Assembly: GCA_963703335.1 (NCBI GenBank)
Contig: OY969812.1
Location: 1,488,001-1,552,000, forward strand
Direction of reading: 5' to 3'
Length of the DNA: 64,000 nt
Source of the DNA: VRUE01 sp963703335
Lineage (GTDB): Bacteria; Actinomycetota; Thermoleophilia; Solirubrobacterales; 70-9
Each line of letters begins with the position of its first letter. Position 1 is the first letter of the stretch. The notes below the pieces were generated by a model that was given only the letters and a program-made list of their open reading frames with translations, was not told the origin of the DNA and made no database searches. The translations under genes were made by a program, and so were the position numbers. This document shows positions 52,879 through 60,778 of this stretch, one piece after another.

Positions 52879-53505
52879 ATGCCCCCCAACCCCCGACCAA
52901 TCCCCCGCTTCATTGCCGACTCGACCCAGGAGGGGATTCCGCACGGGCGGTTCGCCGAGCGGTTGGGAGAGGCTTTCCGTCAGGCCTGTGGGGAGATCGA
53001 CGGCCTGCCGACCGGGGTCGAGCTGCCCGCTGAGCTCGATTGGTACCCCGAGCGTGCCTGGGGCGGGCGGGTCTGGGTCCCCTGCACCGCCCGAACCGAG
53101 GGGCCCGACGGTGCGCTGGAGCTCTTCGGGCACGTCTCCTACGTCCAGCCCAAGCAGGGCGAGCCGTCCGAGTTCCGCGCCACCGCTGACTTCACCGACG
53201 TCCTCGCCGAGGACAACCCCGACTGGAGGATCGACCTCAACGACGAGGTGATCGGTCGCTGGCGCGGTGAGAACGGGCGGGCGGGCGCGGTCACGCTGGT
53301 CTGGGGCCGACCGCTCGTCCAGGGCGCGGTCGCGGCCAGCGCCGAGCTCGACCGCGAGACCGTCGATCAGGAGGTCGTCTCAAACGGCCGCTTCACCCTG
53401 CTCGCGCTCGACGCGCTCGAGGCCTACGGCGACGACATCTACATGCAGGTCAAGCTCTGGAGCCGCCGCGCGCAGGAGCTGGCGTCGGAGAGCCTCTACG
53501 CCTGA
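52879..53505 (+). CDS. Conserved protein of unknown function
   Basis: A 208-residue soluble protein with no signal peptide. Recognisable stretches are RFIADSTQEGIPHGRFAERL, WYPERAWGGRVWVP and VSNGRFTLLALDALEAYGDD. It looks like a single mixed alpha/beta domain typical of actinobacteria; I cannot name a family. It lies 20 bases after a palindromic repeat and 10 bases before a GNAT gene, probably in one transcript. Confidence 0.7.
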   Translation: MPPNPRPIPRFIADSTQEGIPHGRFAERLGEAFRQACGEIDGLPTGVELPAELDWYPERAWGGRVWVPCTARTEGPDGALELFGHVSYVQPKQGEPSEFRATADFTDVLAEDNPDWRIDLNDEVIGRWRGENGRAGAVTLVWGRPLVQGAVAASAELDRETVDQEVVSNGRFTLLALDALEAYGDDIYMQVKLWSRRAQELASESLYA

Positions 53506-53515
53506 AGTCATCCCG

Positions 53516-53965
53516 ATGAGCCCTCAACCCATAATCCGCGAGCTCTTACCAGGAGAGACCGGCCTCGCCTTCGAGGCGATGCGGGCGCTGCGCACCGATC
53601 TCTCCGAAGAGCAGGCGTTCGTCCGGCGGGTGGACGAGGCGCAGCGGCCCGAGGGCTACCGCCTGCTGGCCGCCTTCAAAGGGGAAGACGCCACGGCAGT
53701 AGCCGTAGCTGGATTCCGCGTCTGCAACAGCCTCGCCTGGGGTCACTACCTATACGTCGATGACCTCTCGACGAGACCGGAGGCGAGGCGCCAGGGACAC
53801 GGCCGAGCGCTGCTCGAATGGCTGCACGATGAGGGTAAGCGCCTTGGCTGCGACCAGCTCCACCTCGACTCCGGCGTCGGCATCGACCGCGCCGACGCCC
53901 ACCGCCTTTATTTGAACACGGGCCTGGTCATCTCAGCCCACCACTTCGCACGCTACGTCGATTAG
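53516..53965 (+). CDS. GNAT-family N-acetyltransferase
   Basis: A 149-residue acetyltransferase. LYVDDLSTRPEARRQGHGRALLEW contains the acetyl-CoA loop (R-R-x-G-x-G/A pattern), and LGCDQLHLDSGVGIDRADAH RLYLNTGL ends the fold. The acceptor is unknown. ATG 53516 is chosen; the frame upstream is antisense-free but overlaps the preceding gene. Confidence 0.85.
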   Translation: MSPQPIIRELLPGETGLAFEAMRALRTDLSEEQAFVRRVDEAQRPEGYRLLAAFKGEDATAVAVAGFRVCNSLAWGHYLYVDDLSTRPEARRQGHGRALLEWLHDEGKRLGCDQLHLDSGVGIDRADAHRLYLNTGLVISAHHFARYVD

Positions 53966-53987
53966 GTCAGCCGGATACCGTGTCTTC

Positions 53988-54164
53988 ATGACATCGATCC
54001 AGCAGCCGGGCGAAACCTCGAAGGGCCCTGCGGCGGCAGCCGAGGCGGTTCGCGTCCGGCGACTGCGCGAAGACGCACAACGCCCCATGAGCGTGAACTT
54101 GGCCGAGACGATCGCGCTGAGTCACGCGCTGCTGAAGATGGCCGCATCTGCCCAGCGGCTATGA
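53988..54164 (+). CDS. Small protein overlapping a nucleotidyltransferase gene
   Basis: A 58-residue protein: a variable N-terminus, then VRVRRLREDAQRP, SVNLAETIALSHALLK and MAASAQRL. The pattern (Arg-rich helix, NLAE helix, C-terminal helix) recurs next to nucleotidyltransferases in actinobacteria, as far as I can recall. Its stop overlaps the next start (ATGA), so the two are coupled. It may be the cognate antitoxin or regulator. Confidence 0.6.
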   Translation: MTSIQQPGETSKGPAAAAEAVRVRRLREDAQRPMSVNLAETIALSHALLKMAASAQRL

Positions 54165-54637
54165 CGTCAGCCGCCTTCGACGAGATCCTACGGAGACTGG
54201 TATCCGCAGGCGCGGAGTTCGTGGTGATCGGTGGGCTTGCTTTGGGAGCAAGAGGCGTAGTGCGTGCCACCAAGGACATCGACATCGTCGTCGCGTCCAA
54301 TGTCGAGAACCTAAGGGTGATTGCAGAGGTGGCGGTAGAGGCCGGTGGGCACGTGCAGCGAGGCGAGGCGCTGCTCGGAACCCCCTTCTCGATCGCGGCG
54401 GAGCTGGCCAGCGGGGAACAGATGGCAATCGATACAGAGCTTGGACGCCTCGACATCGTGCAGGGACTCGAGGGCGTTCCGAGCTTCGACGACCTTCGAT
54501 CGCGTGCAACCGAGACCGAAGTGCTCGGAGTCAACGTGGCGGTCTGCTCGGTGGAGGATCTGCGTGCGATGAAGCAAGCCGCCGGCCGCGGCCAAGATCT
54601 CGTGGACTTGGAGAACCTCGACGCGGCTGAAGGTTGA
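54161..54637 (+). CDS. Nucleotidyltransferase-fold protein (DUF6036-like)
   Basis: A 158-residue protein. FVVIGGLALGARGVVRATKDIDIVV is the GG(x)n-DxD core of the nucleotidyltransferase fold with both metal-binding aspartates, and RLDIVQGLEG could give the third. Relatives include AbiEii/MenT-type toxins and standalone antibiotic-adenylyltransferase-like proteins. Coupled to the 58-residue partner, it could be a toxin-antitoxin pair, but this is inferred from arrangement. Confidence 0.7.
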   Translation: MTSAAFDEILRRLVSAGAEFVVIGGLALGARGVVRATKDIDIVVASNVENLRVIAEVAVEAGGHVQRGEALLGTPFSIAAELASGEQMAIDTELGRLDIVQGLEGVPSFDDLRSRATETEVLGVNVAVCSVEDLRAMKQAAGRGQDLVDLENLDAAEG

Positions 54638-54680
54638 CCAGCGGAAGACCGTGACCGGGCTCTACCCTTGTCGGAATCCC

Positions 54681-54719
54681 GCCCCGATAGCTCAGCTGGA
54701 TAGAGCGACTCCCGCCTAA
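54681..54719 (+). pseudogene. 5' half of a tRNA-Arg gene
   Basis: GCCCCGATAGCTCAGCTGGA at 54681-54700 followed by TAGAGC gives an acceptor 5' strand, a D-arm and the start of an anticodon arm, ending CCGCCTAA at about 54719. The anticodon 3' strand, T-arm and acceptor 3' strand are missing. It resembles the intact tRNA-Arg at 55185-55257. The sequence after it is unrelated. Confidence 0.65.
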
Positions 54720-54748
54720 ATCAACTTTGAAAGTCGGGTTTTCTGGCG

Positions 54749-55150
54749 CTAGTCCGCCCACCAGTCGCGCCGGCCATCGACGTCGTCGCGCGGAGCCTCG
54801 CCGAGATTGGGCGCGCCGATGACGAGGATCTCGAGGCCCTCCGGTCCGGCCTCGTAGCCCCGCCACGTACCGGGCGGGACGCGCACCGCGTCCCATTCCT
54901 TGAGCTCGACGATCTCGTCGTCGAGCTTCATCCGGCCGCTCCCGCGCAGGACCACGTACACCTCCTCCTGCTTCTTGTGCATGTGGCCGTACGGAAAGCG
55001 ATAGCCGGGCGGGACGCGCTGGTAGCCCAGGCCGGATTTCTCGAGCTCGAGCGCCTGGGTCGCCAAGCGAAACTCGAGGTCTGGCGAGCCGTCGAAGTTG
55101 GACCCGAGGTCCTCCAGGTCCTCCTTGAGGTTCCTGAGAGTGAACGGCAC
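54749..55150 (-). CDS. Cupin-domain protein
   Basis: A 133-residue single-domain cupin. The metal-binding motifs are GHMHKKQEEVYVVLRGSGRM (G(x)5HxH(x)3,4E(x)6G) and VRVPPGTWRGYEAGPEGLEI. Small cupins serve as isomerases, dioxygenases or sugar-binding proteins; the role is open. The lone gene is flanked by a broken tRNA and the intact tRNA-Arg. Confidence 0.85.
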   Translation of the reverse strand: MPFTLRNLKEDLEDLGSNFDGSPDLEFRLATQALELEKSGLGYQRVPPGYRFPYGHMHKKQEEVYVVLRGSGRMKLDDEIVELKEWDAVRVPPGTWRGYEAGPEGLEILVIGAPNLGEAPRDDVDGRRDWWAD

Positions 55151-55184
55151 GGCGCAATCCTATGGCACCCCTGGCTGGAGTCAG

Positions 55185-55257
55185 CGCCCCGGGCCGGAGT
55201 CGAACCGGCGGCCTGCCGCTTAGGAGGCGGCTGCTCTGTCCTCTGAGCTACCGGGGC
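55185..55257 (-). tRNA. tRNA-Arg (anticodon CCU)
   Basis: A complete 73-base cloverleaf without encoded CCA. The acceptor stem is GCCCCGG/CCGGGGC, the D-arm GCTCAGAGGACAGAGC, the anticodon arm GCCGC-CTCCTAA-GCGGC (anticodon CCT), and the T-arm GCCGG-TTCGACT-CCGGC. Arg(CCU) reads AGG codons. Confidence 0.95.
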
Positions 55258-55264
55258 GGAGAGC

Positions 55265-55293
55265 CGATTATCCCGGGTCCGGGGTTGGAGCAA
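55265..55293 (-). promoter_or_regulatory. Candidate promoter of the tRNA-Arg gene
   Basis: On the minus strand TTGCTC (55293-55288) and TAATCG (55270-55265) are separated by 17 bases, with 7 bases from the -10 to the tRNA 5' end. The match to consensus is moderate. Confidence 0.4.
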
Positions 55294-55455
55294 AGGTTGG
55301 AACAAATCTGCCCCCCAGAGTCCCCCAACGTCCCCTTGTGCCCCCTCAGAATCGAAATAATCAAGCGGCCGCCCCGGGCAGTCGGTGAAGAGGGCCAGGG
55401 TCAAGGTGAGGTGAGGTGGCGTACGTGCAGCTGCACTTCGCCGATCCGCGAGGAG

Positions 55456-56118
55456 TCAGGGCACTGCACCGGGTCGTTGGTGCCCAGCTGCATCTGGGCC
55501 AGGGTGCGGGACTTGAGGCCGTCGGCGAAAGACGAGCGCGAGGGCTTCGAGCTCGGCTGGGCTGGGGTTCTTGCCTTCCGCAACCCGCTTGCCGACTAGA
55601 GCGACCATCGCCGCTATCGCTGCCCAGGCGGCATCGGGGGTTCGCTGCGCGGCGGCGGCTGGATCGCGCAGCAGGGCGGCCATGCGCTCGATCGCCCCGT
55701 GCTGGGCCCGGGCCCCCTCGGGCCCCACGGCGAGGATCTCGAGGCTGAGCAGCCGCGCGGTCGGCGGGTCGGCGGCCAACAGTGCTCCGGCGACGGCCGC
55801 CCCGGCACGAGCCTTCGCCGCCGGCTCCTCACCCGCACAGGCCCGCTCGATCTCCGCCAGCAGCCGCCCGAAGAGCTCCTCGAAGCTGACCAGCATGCAC
55901 TCACGGCGATCTTTGAACTGGCGGTAGAAGCTCGCCGTCGAGACGCCTGCCCGCTTGGCCACCTCGGCGACCGAGGTCTCGGCGTAGCCCCGCTCCCCGC
56001 AGACCTCGGCCATCGCCGCGATCAACCGTTCGCGCTGGTTGCGCTCGACCAGCTCGGGCGGCAGGCCGTGAGGGCCGGGTGGCAACCGTCGCATCCGCTT
56101 CGCCTCGGCCTCGTCCAC
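55456..56118 (-). CDS. TetR-family transcriptional regulator
   Basis: A 220-residue regulator. The DNA-binding domain is RERLIAAMAEVCGERGYAET then SVAEVAKRAGVSTASFYRQF KDRRECM, the TetR helix-turn-helix. The C-terminal ligand domain is alanine-rich. GTG 56118 (VDEAEAKRMRRL) or ATG 56094 may be the start. The target is not evident; it is downstream of the DUF234-type ATPase gene on the same strand. Confidence 0.87.
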   Translation of the reverse strand: MDEAEAKRMRRLPPGPHGLPPELVERNQRERLIAAMAEVCGERGYAETSVAEVAKRAGVSTASFYRQFKDRRECMLVSFEELFGRLLAEIERACAGEEPAAKARAGAAVAGALLAADPPTARLLSLEILAVGPEGARAQHGAIERMAALLRDPAAAAQRTPDAAWAAIAAMVALVGKRVAEGKNPSPAELEALALVFRRRPQVPHPGPDAAGHQRPGAVP

Positions 56119-56152
56119 CCCACAAGGATAGGTGGAGTTCCCGAAGGGCTCG

Positions 56153-57529
56153 TTACGTACCGAAGATGTCCGCGGCGGTGACCGCGAGCATGTTGCCCGC
56201 GCCATCGACCCGCTCCCGAGCGCAGGCCGCGTAGCGCGGCTCCGCGGCGAGGCGCGGCAGGGCCTGGGCCTTGCGTTCCAGCTCAGCGCGGAGGCGACCG
56301 GCGTCCACTCGTTTGCTCCACTTCGCCTCGCCAAGTAGCACCGCCTCGCGGCGGCGGCCCGCGAGGACGACGGCGTCGATCTCGGTGGGATCGGCGGCCG
56401 CGGTCCAGAACGGGCCCACGGCGACGGCGTCAGGGGCGAGATCCCCCTCGGCGGCGAGCCTTCGCAGGTGCTCCCGAAAGGCGTTCTCCCACGGCCCGCC
56501 CATGTGATCGTCGACTGACTCGAGCAGGACCGGGAGGATGCTGTCACCCACGCCGCGCTCGATCTCCGGCCGGTAGCGATCTAGCAGGCCGAGCCAGAAG
56601 GCGAGGAAGTTGTCGGCGATGCGATAGGTACGCCGCCGCGTGCGCCGCGGGTCCTCGGTCACCGGCACCAAGCGCTCGACGAGGCGCAGCGCCACCAGCC
56701 TCTCCAAGGTCCGCCCGGGATCGGCCCGGACGGCTTGCTCGATCTCGTTGAACTTGGTGCGGCCGGCGGCGATCGCGTAGAGGGTCTGGCGCGCCAGCTC
56801 GCCCCCCTCCCCCTCGGTCGCCAACACAAGCTGGCCCTCGGTGAGCAGCTGGCCGCCCGGGGTGCAGGCGAGGCGCAGGAGGTTGGCGCGCACGCTCGCG
56901 TTCTGATCCCACCAGCGCAGGTAGAGCGGCATGCCGCCGACAAGCCCCCATACGAGGGCGCGGCGCTGTGGGCTCAGGGAGGGAAGCATCCGCGCCGCCT
57001 CGTGCGGGCGGAAGGGATGAAGCAGAAGAGCGAGGTCAAGGCGCCCATAGAGCGGGGCGCGCTCCTCCTGCATGGCCTCCATCACCCGCACGGCGGAGCC
57101 GCAGAGCAGCAGCTTCAGCTTGGTCCTGGAGCGCAGCCGGTCCCAGGCGGCGCGGATCATGCTCGGCAGCTCGGGGGCAGTCTCGGCGAGAGCCGGCAGC
57201 TCGTCGAAGACGAGGAGCAGGCGCCGGTTGCGGGCGGCGAGGGCGAGCGTCTCGAGGGCGTCGTCCCAGTCGGCGAACGATCGTGCGTTCAAATCCCTTG
57301 CGCCGCCGGCAAGGACTGGCGCGGCGGCGCGCGAGAGCGCGGCAAGCTCGGCGGCGGCGGGACGGCCACCGCCGGTGTGGAAGACGGTGGGACGCTGGTC
57401 GGAGAACTGCTCGATCAGCGCGGTCTTGCCGACTCGGCGGCGGCCCCAGACGATCGCGATCCCCGCGCCCGGGCGCGACCACCACCCCTCGAGCTGCTCC
57501 AGCTCACTCTCCCGATTGACGAAGGGCAC
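56153..57529 (-). CDS. ATP-binding protein with C-terminal DUF234-like nuclease domain
   Basis: A 458-residue protein of the archaeal ATPase type. MPFVNRESELEQLEGWW is the typical start, IAIVWGRRRVGKTALIEQF the P-loop, LLLVFDELPALAETAPEL Walker B, and LKLLLCGSAVRVMEAM sensor 1. The middle is a winged helix (RIADNFLAFWLGLLDRY) and the C-terminus a restriction-endonuclease-like DUF234 domain (ADPTEIDAVVLAGRRREAVLLGEAKWS). The family is widespread in archaea and scattered in bacteria, probably mobile; the role is unknown. Confidence 0.85.
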   Translation of the reverse strand: MPFVNRESELEQLEGWWSRPGAGIAIVWGRRRVGKTALIEQFSDQRPTVFHTGGGRPAAAELAALSRAAAPVLAGGARDLNARSFADWDDALETLALAARNRRLLLVFDELPALAETAPELPSMIRAAWDRLRSRTKLKLLLCGSAVRVMEAMQEERAPLYGRLDLALLLHPFRPHEAARMLPSLSPQRRALVWGLVGGMPLYLRWWDQNASVRANLLRLACTPGGQLLTEGQLVLATEGEGGELARQTLYAIAAGRTKFNEIEQAVRADPGRTLERLVALRLVERLVPVTEDPRRTRRRTYRIADNFLAFWLGLLDRYRPEIERGVGDSILPVLLESVDDHMGGPWENAFREHLRRLAAEGDLAPDAVAVGPFWTAAADPTEIDAVVLAGRRREAVLLGEAKWSKRVDAGRLRAELERKAQALPRLAAEPRYAACARERVDGAGNMLAVTAADIFGT

Positions 57530-57624
57530 AGGCCAACGTTACCAGCGATACGGGTCGGCGACATTGAGGGTCGGCGACATAGAGCGTCGGTAAAGATCCC
57601 TTCGCCCGAGCCTCGGAATCCGCC

Positions 57625-58410
57625 CTAAGCGCTCACCCGACAGCTGCGCGTCAAGGTGCTGGACAGCCGGCGGCCGTCGGCGAACTTCATCGAGGCGCGG
57701 GCGAAGGGGAAGGTGGCGATGCCGAAGCCCGCCGGGGCGGCGCAGGCGGCGCTGATGTAGCTGCGCTGTTCGCCCTGGTAGGCGTAGCGGCGGAAGAGCT
57801 TCAGGTAGATGCCGACCACGTAGCCGTAGTGGTTGAGCGAGTCGGTCAGGTTGCCGGTGAGGATCGTGCCGAAGGTCCCCGCCGTCCTGCGGATGTGGAA
57901 GACGACGATGCGGGTGATCGGCACCGGGTTGCCCCCATATATATGGGCGAGGATCGCTTCGCGGCCTTTATAGAGACCGTTGAAGGCGAGGATGCGGCCC
58001 TCCGATGGGAACGTCGCCTGTTCGGGAAAGGCCGTCCTTGCCAGGTAGGCGCCGCCGCCAACCAGCGCTTCGCCGCACGCGTCCATCGCCTGCTTGGGCG
58101 AAGCCGCCCGCAGGTCACGGTAGTGGCAGACCGCCAGCCCGCGCGAATCGAGCACCCCGCCGCGATTCAGCTCGATTCTGATCTGCCGCAGCGACGGCGG
58201 CCGCTGCCCAGAGAGCGTTTTGATCGTGCCGGCGACGCTGACGGCGATCGGCGCCCGATGCGTGCGCGGCAGCGCGTTGGGATCGATCCCGCCTTTGAAG
58301 GCGACGAAGAGGTCGCCGCGCTCGATCAGCTCGGCGTGGGCGACCGGTGCGCCCAAGCCCAAAGTCGCAGCGACGACCATAGCCACGATTGCCGTCTTCC
58401 CCAGTGCCAT
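57625..58410 (-). CDS. Secreted protein, paralogue of the gene at 59219
   Basis: A 261-residue exoprotein with a signal peptide (VAMVVAATLGLGAPVAHA). The mature part starts ELIERGDLFVAFKGGIDPNA LPR and ends with a conserved PAGFGIATFPFARASMKFAD and a terminal cysteine in SCRVSA. It aligns by eye with the protein at 59219-60028 over the whole length (GDLF.F.GGI.P.ALPR, GTFGT.LTG.L, YHGE.RSYLSAAC). Function unknown. Such proteins appear in multiple copies in Thermoleophilia, as far as I can recall. Confidence 0.75.
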   Translation of the reverse strand: MALGKTAIVAMVVAATLGLGAPVAHAELIERGDLFVAFKGGIDPNALPRTHRAPIAVSVAGTIKTLSGQRPPSLRQIRIELNRGGVLDSRGLAVCHYRDLRAASPKQAMDACGEALVGGGAYLARTAFPEQATFPSEGRILAFNGLYKGREAILAHIYGGNPVPITRIVVFHIRRTAGTFGTILTGNLTDSLNHYGYVVGIYLKLFRRYAYQGEQRSYISAACAAPAGFGIATFPFARASMKFADGRRLSSTLTRSCRVSA

Positions 58411-58478
58411 CCCCTGCTCAGGTTAGCGATGGAAAAGTCGTGCGCCAGAGAACCCCTACGTGTACATTCAGGTGAGGA

Positions 58479-59222
58479 ATGGCGACAGGGAGAGCCAAAC
58501 CACAACAGGCAGGGCGCGCGCTCGGCCTGGCCTTGGCGGCCCTACTTGCCGCGCTGGCCTGGACGCTGCTCGCCGCGGTGGCAGCCGCGGCCGAGACGCC
58601 GTATGAGCCGAACGACGCGACCCTGGCCGCGGCCGGCCCCCTGGCCGCGGGGCAGTCCTACTCCGCGACCATCGAGTCGACCGGCGATCGCGACTTCTAT
58701 TTCTTCTATGTCACCTCCCCCGCAGCAGCCCGGGTCGAGCTCACCGTCCAGAACCTGGGCGGTGGCGACAAAGCCTCGGACCTCGAGGCGACGATCCTCG
58801 ACGCATCCTCGACGCCCGTCGCCTCCCAAACCTTCATCCGCGACGGCGAATCGAGGGTCGTCTCAGCGGAGCTCGGGCCGCAGAAGTACTTCGTCGAGGT
58901 CGTCGCGAACGAAGGCTCGGGCGACTCCTACACGCTGACGCCCGCCGGCGACGAGGGCGCATTCGGTCCCTTCTCGCTGATCTCCGGTAGGTGCGAACGA
59001 GCCAGTGCGGCCCGCGAGAAAGCCGAGCGCGGGCTGCGTCGGGCCAAATCGAAACTGCAGCGGGCGACGGGACGGGTGCGGCGCAGCCGCTATGCCCGGC
59101 CGAAAGCGCGGCTCGAAGCGCGCCGCGCGCATTCCGCCGCGAAGCGGAACGTCCAGGCGAAGCGGACCGAACTGCGGACGGCGCAGAGGTCGATGCAACC
59201 TTGGTGCTCGATCGCGCCATGA
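58479..59222 (+). CDS. Secreted protein with PPC-like beta domain and basic coiled-coil tail
   Basis: A 247-residue exoprotein. The signal peptide (LGLALAALLAALAWTLLAA) is followed by YEPNDATLAAAGPLAAGQSY SATIESTGDRDFYFF, the start of a bacterial pre-peptidase C-terminal (PPC)-like beta-sandwich, and the domain ends around SYTLTPAGDEG. The C-terminal 80 residues are Arg/Lys/Ala-rich helices (AREKAERGLRRAKSKLQRAT). The stop overlaps the next gene (ATGA). Confidence 0.75.
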   Translation: MATGRAKPQQAGRALGLALAALLAALAWTLLAAVAAAAETPYEPNDATLAAAGPLAAGQSYSATIESTGDRDFYFFYVTSPAAARVELTVQNLGGGDKASDLEATILDASSTPVASQTFIRDGESRVVSAELGPQKYFVEVVANEGSGDSYTLTPAGDEGAFGPFSLISGRCERASAAREKAERGLRRAKSKLQRATGRVRRSRYARPKARLEARRAHSAAKRNVQAKRTELRTAQRSMQPWCSIAP

Positions 59223-60028
59223 AGTTGGGGACGAGCCGCAATCGACGACTCCGGGTGGTGCTGGGCGGAGCGGTGCTCGGCCTGCTGCTGACGGTGCTTG
59301 CGCCCGCGGCGCTAGCCGAGCTAACCCAGCACGGCAATCTCTTCATCCGCTTCGACGGCGGGATCTCCCCACGCGCGCTGCCACGGCATGAGCTCGCACC
59401 GGTCTCCGTGCGGGTGGAAGGCACCATCCACATCCCACACGGCGAGGACCCACCGGCTCTACGGGAGATCGAGGTGGCGGTCAACCGCGCCGGCAAGCTG
59501 AGCACGATCGGCCTGCCCAAGTGCCGCCGCGGGCGCCTCGAAGGCGCGACCCCGCGCGAGGCGCTCGCGGCCTGCGGAACCGCCCTGGTCGGCTCCGGCG
59601 GAATCGTCGGCCAAGCCTCGCTCGCCGACGATCAGACTAGGACCGAGCTGCGCGCCGAAGTCCTCCTCTTCAACAGCAGCGACAGCGGTCGCCCCACTAT
59701 CCTCGCTCACGTCTACCAGGCCCAGCCGGTCCCGGTAGTGCGAATCTTCGCCTTCCAGATCCGCCGGCCCGCCAAGGGCACCTTCGGCACCGTCCTCACC
59801 GGCAAGCTCCCCGAGTCGCTCAACCGCAACGGCTACCTGCAGTCGATCTTCCTCAACCTCGAGCGCCGCTACCGCTACCACGGCGAGGAGCGCAGCTACC
59901 TCAGCGCCGCCTGCTCGGCACCGGCCGGATTCAACGTCGCGACCTTCCCGTTTGGCAAGGCCTCGATGACTTTCGAGGACGGCCGCACCCTGGCCAGCAC
60001 CCTGGTCCGCAGTTGCCGGGTGCGGTGA
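59219..60028 (+). CDS. Secreted protein, paralogue of the gene at 57625
   Basis: A 269-residue exoprotein with a signal peptide (LGLLLTVLAPAALA). The mature part begins ELTQHGNLFIRFDGGISPRA LPR and shares KGTFGTVLTGKLPESLN, YHGEERSYLSAACSAPAGF and the C-terminal RSCRVR with the protein at 57625-58410. It is translationally coupled to the PPC-like protein. The pair of paralogues flanks that gene, one on each strand. Function unknown. Confidence 0.75.
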   Translation: MKLGTSRNRRLRVVLGGAVLGLLLTVLAPAALAELTQHGNLFIRFDGGISPRALPRHELAPVSVRVEGTIHIPHGEDPPALREIEVAVNRAGKLSTIGLPKCRRGRLEGATPREALAACGTALVGSGGIVGQASLADDQTRTELRAEVLLFNSSDSGRPTILAHVYQAQPVPVVRIFAFQIRRPAKGTFGTVLTGKLPESLNRNGYLQSIFLNLERRYRYHGEERSYLSAACSAPAGFNVATFPFGKASMTFEDGRTLASTLVRSCRVR

Positions 60029-60055
60029 CGGCCCAGACCAAGAGCAGCTGAAGCT

Positions 60056-60718
60056 CTAGTCAGCCCGTCCCAGCAGCTCAGGCAAGTCACTGGACTGCTC
60101 CATGCGTTGGCGCGCCCGCTCGATCGAGCGTTTGGCGCGCCCACGATCGTCTCCGAAGCCAACGAAGAGGTTGATCCCCATCGCCGAAAAGTGCTCGGCC
60201 ACCTCTTCGATCGTCAGCAGGCGGGCGAGGGCTGCGGTGATCATCCCGTGAGCCCCGGCCCAGGTTTGCACGGCGAGCGATTCAGGATCGGCGGGCGCGA
60301 AGCGGCCTGCGTCAATGCAGCGCGCCACGGTGTCGATCGGCTGCTGGACGGCGGCGGCGCCGATCGCTTCGTCGTCGGAGTCGATCGGCGGCTCGAGGAA
60401 GACGGCGCGGTAGAGCTGCGGGTTGGCGACCGCGTTGAAGCAGTAGGCCCAGCCGAGCGCGGCGAGGTCGGCGACTGGGTCGCGCGTCGGGGTGACGGAG
60501 CTGAAATAGCCGGTGAGGCGAGCGAAGCCCTCCTCGCGGACGGCGCGGTGCAAGCCGTCCATGCCGCCGAAGTGGGTGTAGACGGCCATCGTCGAGGTAC
60601 CGAGCTCAGCCGCAAGGCGGCGGGTCGAGAGGGCGGCGGGGCCCTCGCGAGCCAGTATCCGCGCGGCCGCTTCGACAAGCGCCTCGCGAACCTGGGGATC
60701 GGCGACTTTGGGACTCAT
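60056..60718 (-). CDS. TetR-family transcriptional regulator
   Basis: A 220-residue regulator. ALVEAAARILAREGPAALST RRLAAELGTSTMAVYTHFGG is the TetR DNA-binding domain; the C-terminal domain is of the WHG/TetR_C type. It is divergent from the enoyl-CoA hydratase operon and likely controls it, with fatty acyl or steroid-related ligands possible. ATG 60718 is chosen; an earlier ATG at 60739 is possible. Confidence 0.87.
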   Translation of the reverse strand: MSPKVADPQVREALVEAAARILAREGPAALSTRRLAAELGTSTMAVYTHFGGMDGLHRAVREEGFARLTGYFSSVTPTRDPVADLAALGWAYCFNAVANPQLYRAVFLEPPIDSDDEAIGAAAVQQPIDTVARCIDAGRFAPADPESLAVQTWAGAHGMITAALARLLTIEEVAEHFSAMGINLFVGFGDDRGRAKRSIERARQRMEQSSDLPELLGRAD

Positions 60719-60743
60719 CCGGGTTTGACAGTTTGGCATAGCG

Positions 60744-60778
60744 TCGTTATGGTTCGTTCAACAACGCCGTTATGGAAC
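60744..60778. promoter_or_regulatory. Direct repeats in the divergent TetR/hydratase promoter
   Basis: CGTTATGGTTC (60744-60754) and CGTTATGGAAC (60768-60778) are repeated 24 bases apart, with CGTT-CAAC-AACG as a small palindrome between them. They lie where a TetR operator would be expected. The second copy overlaps the start of the downstream gene. Confidence 0.4.
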
